NCBI RefSeq assembly: GCF_022919715.1 | Contig: NZ_CP095042.1 | Location: forward strand, 1,736,001-1,800,000 | Reading direction: 5' to 3' | Origin: Agromyces sp. H17E-10 | GTDB taxonomy: Bacteria; Actinomycetota; Actinomycetes; Actinomycetales; Microbacteriaceae | DNA length: 64,000 nucleotides | Shown here: piece by piece, positions 51,664 through 62,600 of the stretch | Numbering within the stretch: the first letter of the stretch is position 1 | Layout of the letters: the number at the start of each line of letters is the position of its first letter | Program-made: the position numbers and the translations under genes | The notes under the pieces: generated by a model | The model's database searches: none | The model's input: only the letters and a program-made list of their open reading frames with translations | What the model was told of the DNA's origin: nothing

Positions 51664-54230
51664 CGTGCGGGCTCCTCGAGTGATGCGCGAGCAGGGCGGA
51701 ATGGACGGACGAGTGAGGCGAACGACAGCCTCGCGGAAAGTCGGCGCCTCGCGCGAGCCGCCGCGCGGAGGTCGCGTCGTTCGGCGTCGACGATCGCCCA
51801 CGCCGCCTCGGCGTCGACGGTCGACGGCGGGTCCCCGGCGAAGACCGCCCGGTCGACGAGCACCGCGAGCGTCGCGGCGGCGGGCCGGCCCGAAGCGCGG
51901 GCGGTGTCGGCGCGCGCGGCGCGCTCGGCGTCGATCACGCCGTGGTCGACGTACAGGTCGACCAGTTCGTCCCACGCGCCGACGACGCGCAGCTCGGGCA
52001 CCGGGTCGTGGCGGCGCCGGCGCGTCCGGGCGCCCTTCGCGACGAGCAGCGCGAGGAACGGCAGCACGAGGCACAGCGCGACGGCGAGGCCGAGTGCGAC
52101 CCAGCGCAGCACCGCGAAGACCGACGATCCGACGACGGGGTCGTCGGCGGGCGGTGCGGCCGTCGCGTCGCTCGACTCGCTCTGCGCGGAGGGCGGGTCG
52201 ACGGTCGCCGTGTCGGGGCGGTCGGGCGTCGTGGGATGCTGCGGCAGCTGCTCACCCTCCTGGATGAGGCTCGGCGCGACCTCGAACTGCGGCGTCGCGT
52301 CGATCGGCACCCAGACGTCGTCGCCGCCCGACACCTCGGTCCAGGCCGTGAGCGAACCGCCCGTGCAGACGTCGGTGCACGTGGCGACGCCGGGCACGTC
52401 GCCCGCGTCGGGCAGCCGGAACCCGAGCACGACCCGCGAGTCGTAGCCGAGCGCGCGCGCGATGAGCGCGATCGCGACGGCGAACTGCTCGTCGTCGCCG
52501 ACGCCGGCGACGAGCGCCGCGTCGGAGGCCTTCGGGCCGGCGAGTCGCTGCTGGTCGACGAGCTGCGTGAAGAGCGCCTCGATGCGCGCCTTCGAGTGCC
52601 CCGAGTAGCTCGGCAGGAACGAGTAGCCGCCGCCGAGGCCCGCGATCCAGCCGGCCGCGTCGGGTCCGTCGACCGCGGCGTGACTCAGGTAGCCGCGGGC
52701 GCGCAGTCGCTGCACGAGCTCGGTGAGGCCCGCGGCCGAGCTCGGCTGGTCCTGCAGTTCGAGCCACGCCGACAGGGCCGGGTACTCCTCGGGGTCGAGC
52801 TGCGGGGTCCCGCCGGGTTCGGCGAGCTTCGTGGTCGCGTCGGGCGCCGAGACGAGGTCGTACCCGTCGCCGGGCGCGAGACCGCGGGTGACGCCGGCCG
52901 GTGCGCCCGAGGCATCCGGGATCTTGGCGATGCTGATGGCGGTCGCGCCGTCGGCCGACCGGTGGAAGCCGTCGTCGAGCGCGGCCTGCCGCGACCCGCC
53001 GAAGTCGGGTGCAGCGCGCAGGCCGAGCGGCGCGGGCACCCAGATGCCCGCGTAGCCGTCGCCGACGCCGACCTCGAGAGCCACGTCGCCCGGTGCGCGC
53101 ACCGCCGCACGCGGCAACCGGCTGAACTGCGACGAGGGGCCGGTGGTGGCGACGTGGAAGGTCTCGCCGTCGTAGTCCTCGAGGGTCGCGAGGCGCAGTC
53201 GCTGCAGGCCCTCGGTGTCGCCCGAGAGCTCGAGCCACGGCTCGTCGACGCGGTCGGCGCCGAACGCCGCGCGGTAGCTCGCGAGCGGGGACGCGGTCTG
53301 GCGCACGACGACCTCGGGTTCGACCCGGTCGCGCAGCGCGGTCCGGTCGGCGAGGGATGCCGCTGCGGGGGTGGCGACGGCGCCGGCGACGAGCGCCAGC
53401 ACGACGAGCACGCCCGCGAGCGCCCGCCGCCGCCAGGCCGGCCAGCCGGACAGACCTGCGCGCTGCACGGTGCCGGCCGTCGCCCGGCGCAGGGCGACCG
53501 CGCGGATCGAGCGCGAACGCAGCAGCAGCCACACGAGCGCGGCGACGAGTCCGCCGATGCCGACGAGGAGTTCACGCGGGGCGGGCACGACGACGGGTCC
53601 GATGACGAGCGGCTCGCTCAGCGTCGACGACCCGAAGGCGAGCCCGAAGCCCGACATCGCGAAGCCGACGATCACCGCGAGCGGTGAGCTGCGCCGGTCG
53701 GGCACGACGAGGAGGGTCGCGACGAGGGTGCCGACGAGCATGACGATCAGGAACGGCACGAGCACCGCCTGGTACTCGCCGAGCGGCAGCGACAGCGTGA
53801 GCAACTGCTTCCACCCGACGACCACGCCGACGAAGCCGTCGCGGATCCCGAGGAGCCACGGCTGCAGGCCGGTCATCGCCGACGGGATCGCGACCGGCAC
53901 GACGAGCAGGGCGTACGCGGCGGCCGTCGCGACCACGACCACGAGCACCCGCAGCACGCCGCGCAGCGGCAGCGCACGGGCCAGGGCGGCGAGCCCGAGG
54001 CCGGCGACGATGCCGGCGGCCGCGACCACGAGCATGCGCATCGACGCGTAGACCGGCCAGGCGGCGACGGTCGCGAGCAGGCCGGCGACGACGACGTAGC
54101 CGATGCCGAGCGCGGTGCGGGCCGACTCCCCGTCGCCGCCGCGCGCCCGGCGCGGCCGCACGCCCGGGGGCGTGGGGGTCGCGGGGGCGGCAGGAGTGGC
54201 GGCCGTGCTCGGGCCGTTCGCGGCGCTCAT
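51660..54230 (-). CDS. TgpA-like transglutaminase-fold membrane protein, catalytic residues lost
   Basis: 856 residues. About five to six N-terminal helices, an extracellular region of about 340 residues, a transglutaminase-like domain at about 560-650, one more helix (VFAVLRWVALGLAVALCLVLPFLALLVA) and a cytoplasmic tail. The active-site Cys position reads GDDEQFAVAIALIARALGY, with Asp (about 578) for Cys, and the His position reads LTAWTEV with Thr (about 627). The Asp in VPIDATP is kept. Therefore probably a non-enzymatic binding domain. It overlaps both neighbours by four bases. Confidence 0.85.
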   Translation of the reverse strand: MSAANGPSTAATPAAPATPTPPGVRPRRARGGDGESARTALGIGYVVVAGLLATVAAWPVYASMRMLVVAAAGIVAGLGLAALARALPLRGVLRVLVVVVATAAAYALLVVPVAIPSAMTGLQPWLLGIRDGFVGVVVGWKQLLTLSLPLGEYQAVLVPFLIVMLVGTLVATLLVVPDRRSSPLAVIVGFAMSGFGLAFGSSTLSEPLVIGPVVVPAPRELLVGIGGLVAALVWLLLRSRSIRAVALRRATAGTVQRAGLSGWPAWRRRALAGVLVVLALVAGAVATPAAASLADRTALRDRVEPEVVVRQTASPLASYRAAFGADRVDEPWLELSGDTEGLQRLRLATLEDYDGETFHVATTGPSSQFSRLPRAAVRAPGDVALEVGVGDGYAGIWVPAPLGLRAAPDFGGSRQAALDDGFHRSADGATAISIAKIPDASGAPAGVTRGLAPGDGYDLVSAPDATTKLAEPGGTPQLDPEEYPALSAWLELQDQPSSAAGLTELVQRLRARGYLSHAAVDGPDAAGWIAGLGGGYSFLPSYSGHSKARIEALFTQLVDQQRLAGPKASDAALVAGVGDDEQFAVAIALIARALGYDSRVVLGFRLPDAGDVPGVATCTDVCTGGSLTAWTEVSGGDDVWVPIDATPQFEVAPSLIQEGEQLPQHPTTPDRPDTATVDPPSAQSESSDATAAPPADDPVVGSSVFAVLRWVALGLAVALCLVLPFLALLVAKGARTRRRRHDPVPELRVVGAWDELVDLYVDHGVIDAERAARADTARASGRPAAATLAVLVDRAVFAGDPPSTVDAEAAWAIVDAERRDLRAAARARRRLSARLSFASLVRPFRPARASLEEPAR

Positions 54231-55615
54231 CGCACGGCTCCCCTCGCGAGCAGCTGCGGCAGGTCGCCCAGCTCGCCGAGCGTGAGCACGGTGAGCTCGC
54301 GCGAGCGACGGGCGGCGGGCTCGGCGCCCGGTTCGCAGCGCACCGCGACGACCGTGATGCCGGGCGGCAGCGTGATGGCCGCGCGGCGCAGCCGCTGCAG
54401 CGGCACCTGGGAGCCGGTCACGAGGAAGGCGATCGAGAGGTCGCCGAACGACTGCGCGACGAGGGCCGCGACCGATTCGAGACGGATGACGCGGGCACCC
54501 GTCCCCGCCGCGGATCCGCCCTCGAGGCCGGACATGCCGTCGAGCAGCACGCGGGGCGTCACGGTCGGCAGCGAGCGCATCGACTGCACGGCGCCGCGGT
54601 CGGCCGTGTCGAGCCAGGCGCTGACGCCGACGAGCACGTCGCGTCCCTCGTGCACGCCCTGCACGCCGAGTGACGCGGCCGCGCTCACGGCGGTCTCGAA
54701 CTCGTCGTCGCCCGAGTAGCCGTCGAGGTCGAGGTCGAGCAGCACGGCGATGCGGGCGTGGCGCGACTCCTCGTACTGGCGCACCATGAGCTTGCCCGTG
54801 CGTGCGGTCGACTTCCAGTGCACGTGGCGCTGCGAGTCGCCGACGACGTACTCGCGCACGGCGTGGAACGACAGGTCGGCGTCGACGAGCTGGTTCGACG
54901 GGGCGCCCTCGAGGTCGCGGATGAGCCCGGCGCTCGACGGGGGCAGCGCGACCGTGACGGGGTGCACGTGCACGCGCTGCACCTCGGGCCAGCTCATCTC
55001 GCGGCGGAGCACGCGCAGCGGGTCGCCCCGCGAGACCGTCATGGGGCCGACGTCGATGATGCCGCGGCGCTGCGCCGCGATCACGAGCTCTTCGCGGTGG
55101 TGCGCGCCGCCGCGCAGCAGCGGGATGTGCGCCTCGACGAGTCCCTTGCCGACCGGGATGTCGACGACGCCGGGCAGCGACGGACGCGACCCGCTGTTCA
55201 CGAGGTCGAGCGTCCCCCGGATCTCGGAGCCCGCGACCACCCGGTCGCGGTCGAGGTCGAGCTTCACGCGATAGTCGTGCGCGCCGAGCAGGAACGGCAC
55301 GCACACGACCAGGAGGGTCGCCGCCATCGCCGCGACCACCCAGGCCTCGAACCATCCGAACAGGGCGCCGCACACGATGCCCGCGACGACGAGCGCGGCG
55401 AGCAGCATCCCCGCCGGTGAGACCGTCTCCCGCACCCACGCGACCGCGCGCCGGACGGCGCCGCCCGCGGCCCGAGCACCACGGCGCAGCCGGGCAGCGC
55501 CCTCGGCCATGGGGCCGCGGCGCGTGCGCGACAGCCGTGTGACCGTCGCGCCACGCGTCGAGGTGAGCGTGTCGGCGGTCGCGGGCTTGGTGAGGAGTTC
55601 GGTCGGTTCGGTCAC
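54227..55615 (-). CDS. DUF58 domain protein
   Basis: 462 residues. Two helices (AGMLLAALVVAGIVCGALFGW; AWVVAAMAATLLVVCVPFLLG) precede the DUF58 core VREYVVGDSQRHVHWKSTARTGKLMVRQYEESR with a vWA-like strand (IAVLLDLDLDG). DUF58 proteins form modules with MoxR ATPases and TgpA-like proteins. GTG 55615 overlaps the moxR stop (GTGA). Confidence 0.87.
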   Translation of the reverse strand: MTEPTELLTKPATADTLTSTRGATVTRLSRTRRGPMAEGAARLRRGARAAGGAVRRAVAWVRETVSPAGMLLAALVVAGIVCGALFGWFEAWVVAAMAATLLVVCVPFLLGAHDYRVKLDLDRDRVVAGSEIRGTLDLVNSGSRPSLPGVVDIPVGKGLVEAHIPLLRGGAHHREELVIAAQRRGIIDVGPMTVSRGDPLRVLRREMSWPEVQRVHVHPVTVALPPSSAGLIRDLEGAPSNQLVDADLSFHAVREYVVGDSQRHVHWKSTARTGKLMVRQYEESRHARIAVLLDLDLDGYSGDDEFETAVSAAASLGVQGVHEGRDVLVGVSAWLDTADRGAVQSMRSLPTVTPRVLLDGMSGLEGGSAAGTGARVIRLESVAALVAQSFGDLSIAFLVTGSQVPLQRLRRAAITLPPGITVVAVRCEPGAEPAARRSRELTVLTLGELGDLPQLLARGAVR

Positions 55616-56577
55616 GCCACGCCGTTCTCCCGGGGCGCCGGCACGTCGAGCAGGATCTGGTTGACGACGGCGATCGCGGTGACGCCGTCGAACTCGGGCT
55701 CGGGCTCGAGCACGAGGCGGTGCGCGAGCGCGGCGACGGCGAGCTCGCGCACGTCGTCGGGGGTCGCGTAGGTACGGCCGGCCGCAGCGGCCCACGTCAT
55801 CGCGAGGCGCGAGAGCGCGATCGCGCCGCGCACGCTCACGCCGAGGCGCACCTCGCTCGCGCGACGGGTGGCGTCGACGATGCGCATGACGTAGTCGGAG
55901 ACGAGTGGGTTCACGTAGACGCCGCGGCTCAGCTCGGTCATCGCGACGATCGTGTCGGTGCCGACGATGCCGTCGAGGCGCGGCTTCGGGGCGCCGACCG
56001 CCTGCAGGATGCGCATCGTCGACGCCTCGTCGGGGTAGCCGATCGAGGACTTCACGGTGAAGCGGTCGAGCTGCGCCTCGGGCAGGCGGTAGGTGCCGCC
56101 CTGCTCGATGGGGTTCTGCGTCGCGAGCACCATGAACGGGTTGCCGACCGGGCGGGTGACGCCGTCGATCGTGACGTTGCCCTCCTCCATCACCTCGAGC
56201 AGCGCCGACTGCGTCTTCGGGCTCGCGCGGTTGATCTCGTCGGCGAGCACGATGTTCGCGAACACCGGACCCGCGTGGAACTCGAACTGCCCGGCCTTCT
56301 GGTCGTAGACCGTGATGCCCGTGACGTCGCCCGGCAGCAGGTCGGGCGTGAACTGGATGCGCGAGCTCGTGCCGTGGATCGTCTGCGCGATCGCACGGGC
56401 CAGCGCGGTCTTGCCCGTGCCGGGCGCGTCCTCGAGCAGCACGTGGCCGCCCGAGATCGCGGTCGCGAGCACGAGCTCGACGACGTGGCGCTTGCCGAGC
56501 ACGGCCTGCTCGACGTTGTCGGCGATGAGCGAGAACGTCTCGGCGAACCAGGCGGACTGCTCAGGTGCGATCGTCAC
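55612..56577 (-). CDS. MoxR family AAA+ ATPase
   Basis: 321 residues. Walker A LLEDAPGTGKTALARAIA, Walker B NIVLADEINRASPKTQSALLEVMEE, sensor 1 LATQNPIEQGGTYRLPEAQLDRF. MoxR ATPases act as chaperones in assembling or activating envelope complexes, here with DUF58. GTG 56577 has AGAGGACC upstream. It lies 52 bp after the giant surface-protein gene. Confidence 0.92.
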   Translation of the reverse strand: MTIAPEQSAWFAETFSLIADNVEQAVLGKRHVVELVLATAISGGHVLLEDAPGTGKTALARAIAQTIHGTSSRIQFTPDLLPGDVTGITVYDQKAGQFEFHAGPVFANIVLADEINRASPKTQSALLEVMEEGNVTIDGVTRPVGNPFMVLATQNPIEQGGTYRLPEAQLDRFTVKSSIGYPDEASTMRILQAVGAPKPRLDGIVGTDTIVAMTELSRGVYVNPLVSDYVMRIVDATRRASEVRLGVSVRGAIALSRLAMTWAAAAGRTYATPDDVRELAVAALAHRLVLEPEPEFDGVTAIAVVNQILLDVPAPRENGVA

Positions 56578-56629
56578 GGTGGTGGTCCTCTCGAAAGGGC
56601 GGGGTGGATGTCTCGGGGTGGGTGGCCGC

Positions 56630-59600
56630 TCAGCCGGCAGGTGCGGGCGGGGTCGGCGTCGGGGTCGGCGTGGGGGTCGGTGTCGGGGTCGGCTCGGGCG
56701 GCGGGCACAGCTCGCCCGAGCGCGGGATCGGCTCCAGCTTGACGAAGTCACCCGTGAACACGAGGTCGTAGGCGACCGCGAGCGGCGCGTTCGTCGGGTC
56801 GGTCTGGCGCCAGTTGCGGATCTCGTACGAACCGCGCGCCGCCTCGGAGACGGTGACGCCGAGCTCGTCCTGGCTCGGGATGCAGCCGGCCGCGAAGTCG
56901 ACCGTCACCTCGGTCGGGGCGGTCGTCGCGATCACGGCGACCTCGCCGGAGCACTTCGTGTCCCACCACGAACGCTTGCAGGTCTTCACCTTGACGTCGC
57001 CCGGCAGCCCCCAGGTCTGCAGCTGGAAGTCCTCGTGCCAGTCGCCGTACAGGTAGAAGTACGGCGTGAAGCCCTTCGAGGTCTCGACGACGGGGGCCTG
57101 CGAGAGCCGGTACTCGAAGTGGTCCCCGCTGCCGGCGGGCGCGGTCGCGACCGTGTACGTCAGCGTGCCGCTCGGCGGGTCGACGTCGTGGATCGTGTCG
57201 GCGCGGACCGTCTCGGTCTCGACGACGCCGAAGCCGTTCGAGGCGCACGCCTTCACGTAGTAGCGCTGGCTGTCCTGCAGCCCGGCGATCGTCGACGAGC
57301 TCGAGACGACCTCGGCACCGGAGGTCTGCAGCCCGCCGTCGCCGTCGGCCCGGCACGAGGCGTCGCCACGCTGCCACGCGAGATAGACGAGCTCCGACGC
57401 GCGGGCGCTGTGGTTCGCGTCGAGCCCGACGCCCGTGACGAGGATCGACGTGTTCGACGCCGCGGCGGCGGCGATGCCGTTGGGGCTGAGGATGGGCGAG
57501 CCCGCCACGGTCACGGGAACGACGAAGTTGCCGCCCTCGTTGCCGCCGCGCCCGGTGGGCGGTTCGTAGATGCTGATCGGCACGAGGGTGAGCATCTGCG
57601 GGCCGGGCGCGAGCGTGAGCTCGGCCGTCGTCGTGGCCCCGCGACGGTCGATGACCTGGCCCGTCTCCCGCACCCGGAACGAGCGCGCATCGCGCTCGGC
57701 CGAGATGCGCAGCTCGACGACGCCCGCGTTCGGGGCGGTCGTGCCCTCGCGGTAGACGACGGCGGGGACGGCCGACGAGATCACGGGCGCCTGGTAGCTC
57801 CACGTCTCGACGGGGCTCGTCGGGGTCGATGCGCCGACGCTGTTGACCGCACGGGCGGCGTAGCGGTGCCGTTCACCGGGGGTGAGTCCGCCGACCGTGC
57901 ACCACCACACGCCCGGTGCTCCGGGCTTGCAGTCGGCGCGCACGGTGCGCTCGCCTTCGAGGATCTCGATGCCGGTCACGTCGGGGTGGGCGCGGAGCGC
58001 CTCGCCGAGCGACACCTCGAGCGTCACCGAGTTCGCCGTGTAGTCGGCCGTCGACACCGAGGCGGGAGCCTGCGGGAGCCCGAGCAGGTCGACGGTGAGG
58101 CGTCCGTCGCCCGAACGCCCCTGGGCGTCGGTCACGGTGAACGGCACGACGCACTCGCCGCCGAACGCGTTCTTGCCGCTCGGCCAGGTGACCGTGACCG
58201 ACCGGTCGTCGACGGCGCGGATGCTCGCGACCTGGCAGCTGTTCGCGCCGGCCGACAGCCCGGCGAGCTTGAGGCCCGCGCCCGTCTTGCCCGCGAAGGG
58301 GTCGTACTCCCCCGAGACGCCGACGACGGCGATCGTGCAGGAGGCGCCGTCGCCGACCGAGCACTGCTGGGTGAACACCGCTCCGCGCGGGGTGTCGGGC
58401 GGAGCCTGGCCGACGACGAGCGTGATCGCCGAGGTGAGGCCGCCGAACGCGCTGATGCCGACGGTCGCCGTCTCGCGGGTGCCCGGGCGGGCGTCGGCGT
58501 GCGCCTCGAACGAGACCGTGTCGCCCTTCTGCTCGACGGTGAACGCGCTGCCCGAGTACGAGACCGAGTAGTCGAGCTTCGACCGGTCGCCCTCGCGTCC
58601 GCCCTCCCACGTCGTCATCTCGTCGTAGAGCTTGACGCTCTCGGCGGCGCCGGGCGCGACGGTTCGGCTCACGGCCGAGAGGATCGCCTGCGGGTCGCGC
58701 GGCACGATCGAGATCGGAACGCCGACCCACGACCAGCTCTGCTGGCCGTCGAGACGAACCGGTACGAGGCAGTGGTCGCTCCACGGGGCGTCCCGGCCGG
58801 CTGCGTACTCGGCGCTTCCGCCGGAGGCGGGGCGGCAGCTCGCGTTCGCACGCTGCACCGTGTAGCCGTCGGTGCCGACGTCGACCGAGTCGTCGGGCGC
58901 GAGGTCGAGCAGCTCCCGTACGTCGAACGCGACCTTCTGGTCCTCCTTGACCTCGATCTCGTCGAGGTCGCCGCGTAGCTGCACCCGCAGGTCGTCGGCC
59001 GCGGGTACGACGAGGAAGCCGAACGCCTCGGCGTCGCGCCCGGCCCGGTCGGTGCCGTGCACGCGGAACGGCACGAGCGCGCCGTCGTCGGGGAGCGGCC
59101 CGACGATGCGGTGGCCGTCGACGCGGTAGCCTGAGGGAGCCTTGCCCCAGAGCTCGAGCTGCAGCGCCGAGAGGTCGCCCGACGCCCACGTGACGTGGCC
59201 GGCGACGACGTCGAGCCCGTCCTTCGGCAGGTCGGCGCGCGAACGTGCGGTGACCACCGTGTCGGCGACGACGGGCGCGTCGGGCGACTCGCCCTCGGTG
59301 ACCTTCACGACGATGAGGCCCTCGGCCGTCGACGAGGTCTTCGCGCTCCGCACGGTGTAGCGGTACGAGTTCGACCCGGCGACGTCGCCGGGGTGCAGCA
59401 CGACGCGCCCCGCGGCCGGGTCGGTCGAGGAGTCGATGAGCTCGGCCAGGCGGTCGTACTCGGGGCTGCCCTCGGGTGCGTTCGGCACGACGCCGACGAG
59501 CTCGAGTTCGCCCTGCGCCGGGTCGAGGTCGTTGCCGGCGGGCTCGACCGTGACGGGCGTGGGCGCCGACTGCTGCACCCGCACGTAGTCGCTGAACGTC

Positions 59601-62600
59601 ACGGGCGCCGCGTCGGTGACGGCGGCGGTGAGCACGCCCACGCGCACGCGCCCCTCGCCCTCCGAGCCTGACGCATCGCGAACGGTGTACTCGAACGACG
59701 GCTGCCCGTCGCCCGTGCCGTTCTCGGGCGCGGTGTAGACGATCGCGTCGCCCTCGGCGGAGATGGTCGCGATGCCGAGTCCGGCCTTCGGCTGGGCGAC
59801 GCCGACGAGCACGGTGCGGTCGCCGTCGGGGTCCATGCCGGTCGACGGCACCGGGATGCGCACGCTCTGGCCGCTCAGCACGCGCGCGACGAGCGGGTGC
59901 GGCTGCGGTGCGCGGTTCGCGCCGTCGGGCAGCACCGTGACGGTGACCGTCGAGTGGTCCAGTCGTTCGGGCGCCTGCGCGAGTCCGACGGCGTAGCCGA
60001 GCTCGTAGGTGCCCGGGGTCTTCGGGGCGAGGTAGCGCACGTCGTCGCCCGAGGCGAACGCGAGCTCGCCGTCGGCGCCCGAGCTCGTCACCTCGGGGTG
60101 CACGACGAGCGCCTCGGCGCGCGGGCTCACGTCGTTGTCGGTCACGGGGATCGAGATGAGCTCGCCGGCGCGCATCGTCACGGTGTCGGGCATGGCGATG
60201 GGGCTGAGACCCGCCGACGGCGCGACGAGGAACACGCTGAGGTCGCCGGTCGCGGTCGCACCGGCGCCGTCGGAGACGGTGACCTTCGCCCGGCCGACGA
60301 GTCCGGGCTCGCCGTTGCGGGTGACGCCCGTCACTCGCACCTGCGACTGGGCGACGACGCCGACCCCCAGCTCGGGCGTGGCCGACACGGCGCCGGTCAC
60401 GACGAGCACCCGTCCGCTCGTGTTCTGCGCGGCGCCGAGCACGTCGACCATCGTGTCCTCGCCCGCTCGCACGAACGCGGTCATCGGGGCGAGCGCGGTG
60501 GGTGCGCCGGGCGCGGCGACCGTCATGCGGATCGTCGCGGTCTGTTCGGCGCGGGTCACCAGGTCCTGCACGGTGAACGTCGCGAGGTAGGCGCCGGGCT
60601 TCTCAGCGGTGAGCTCGACCTCGCCGGCGGCGGCGTTCGGCACGACCGCGAGCCCGGCGCTCGCGGCGGCCGCGGTCGGCACGGCGTCGAGCAGTCGGAT
60701 CGAGCCCGACCCGCCGCTCACGTGCTCGGCGATGTCGACGATCGCGGTCTCGGCGGCGCCCGCGGTCACCGCGACCGGTGCGACCTCGAGCGAGGCGTTC
60801 GTCGTGACCCGCACGTCGAGGGTCGCCTCGGTCGCGGCCCCGTTCACGTCGGCGACGGTGAGGCGCACCTGCACCTTCTCGGCCGCGGCGTTCGGGTCGG
60901 TGTGGCGGATCGCGACCCGGCCGTCGGCCATCGGCACGACGCTCACGGGGGCGCTCGGGTCGACCGGCTGCGCGTCGGCGAGCACGAACGGGTCGCCCTC
61001 GGGGTCGACCCAGCCGGGGAGCACCGACACGAGCGCCGTGCCGCCCGGCATGAGCTGCGGCTCGGGCCACGTCTGCAGGCAGTCGTCGACCCCGCACCAG
61101 ACCGGTGCCGAGTTGACGTCGCCCGGCACGACGGTGAGTGTGACGGTGACCGGTGCCGAGCTCGCCGCGCCGTCGGTGACGGCGTAGGTGAACGTCGTCG
61201 ACCCCGACTTCGCGCGCACCCGCACGGTCGGCGTCTGGTCGTTCGCGGTGAGCGCGAGCTCGCCGAACGCGGGGTCGGCGAGGCCGCCCGTGATCGAGGC
61301 CGGGTCGACCGTCAGCACGTCCTTCGCGTTCGGGTCGTGGTCGTTGTAGAGCACCGGCAGTTCGACCTGCTGACCGGCGCGCACCCCGAAGCTGTCGGCG
61401 ACGGCGACGGGCGGCTCCTGGCGGGCGAGGTCCTCGACCTCCTCGGTGCCGACCCGGTCTTCGATCTCGTCGTCGAGCTCCCATTGCGCGAGCGGCACGA
61501 GGCGACCGTCGGGCACGGTCCAGACGAGGCCCGACGACGTCTCGTTGAGCACGGCACGGTCGCCGTTGCCCCGCAGGACGGGTGTGAGCGACTGCGGCCC
61601 GTCGCCGCCTGCGGTGCCCTGCGGCACCTCGAGCGGCACCGGTTCGCCGCCGTCCGACGTCCAGACCGAGCCGCCGTCGGTCGACAGCCAGGCGGCGACG
61701 AGTTCGTCGCCGACGAGGATGGGCTGGGCGGGCGCGCCCGTCGCGTCGACGATGCGGTCGGCATCGCCGCCGTCGAGCGGCAGTTCGACGAGGCCGGCCG
61801 AGTCGGCCACGTGCACGGATGCCTCGGGGCCGGAGCCCTGCTGCAGGCGGGCGTCGGCAGCCACGTCGAGGTCGACCGGCGCGTCGCGCCCGGCGATCCA
61901 GACGCGGCCGGCGGCGGGGTCGAGCATGACCCATCGCTCGCCGAGCACGGCGAGCTCGAGCCGGGCGTCGGCGGCGGGCGGCTCGGGCACGGCGACCTCG
62001 CCGCCGGTGAACTCGCCCGTGGACGCGTCGTAGAGCCGAACGGCCGCTTCGCGCCCGGAGTACATGGCGATGAGCCCGGCCGGCGAGACGCCGACCGCGG
62101 TCGCCGCGTAGGTCTCGTCGTCGCCGCCGTCGCCGCGCTCCTCGGCGTAGGGGTCGACGGGGAAGGCGTCGTCGCCGTCGACGCGCCCGGCATGCACGGT
62201 GCCGGTGTCGGTGCGGTAGGCGATCCAGTCGCCGGCCGTGACGACGTCGCGCGTGCCGGTCGGCGTCGGGACCGAGCCGCCGCCGTCCTCCGAGACGAGG
62301 TCGACGGGGTCGGCCGGGTCGATCGACCATCGCTGGCGCAGGCCCTGGCTGAAGATCGCCGCGGTCGAGCCCGACTGCACGATGGTGCTCGGGTCGTCGA
62401 CGTCGCGCACGAGGTCGATCTCGGCGAGGTCGGTGTTGACGCGGGCGTACTGGCCGGCGTCGCGCGTGACCCAGATCGAGGTCTCGAGCTGCGGCACCTC
62501 CTGCGCCTCGTAGCCGTTCGCGGTGACCGCGAGGGTCACGACGGTCGCGACGGCGGCGACGCCGGCGATCGCACCGATGATCGCCCCGCGGCGGCGCGCC

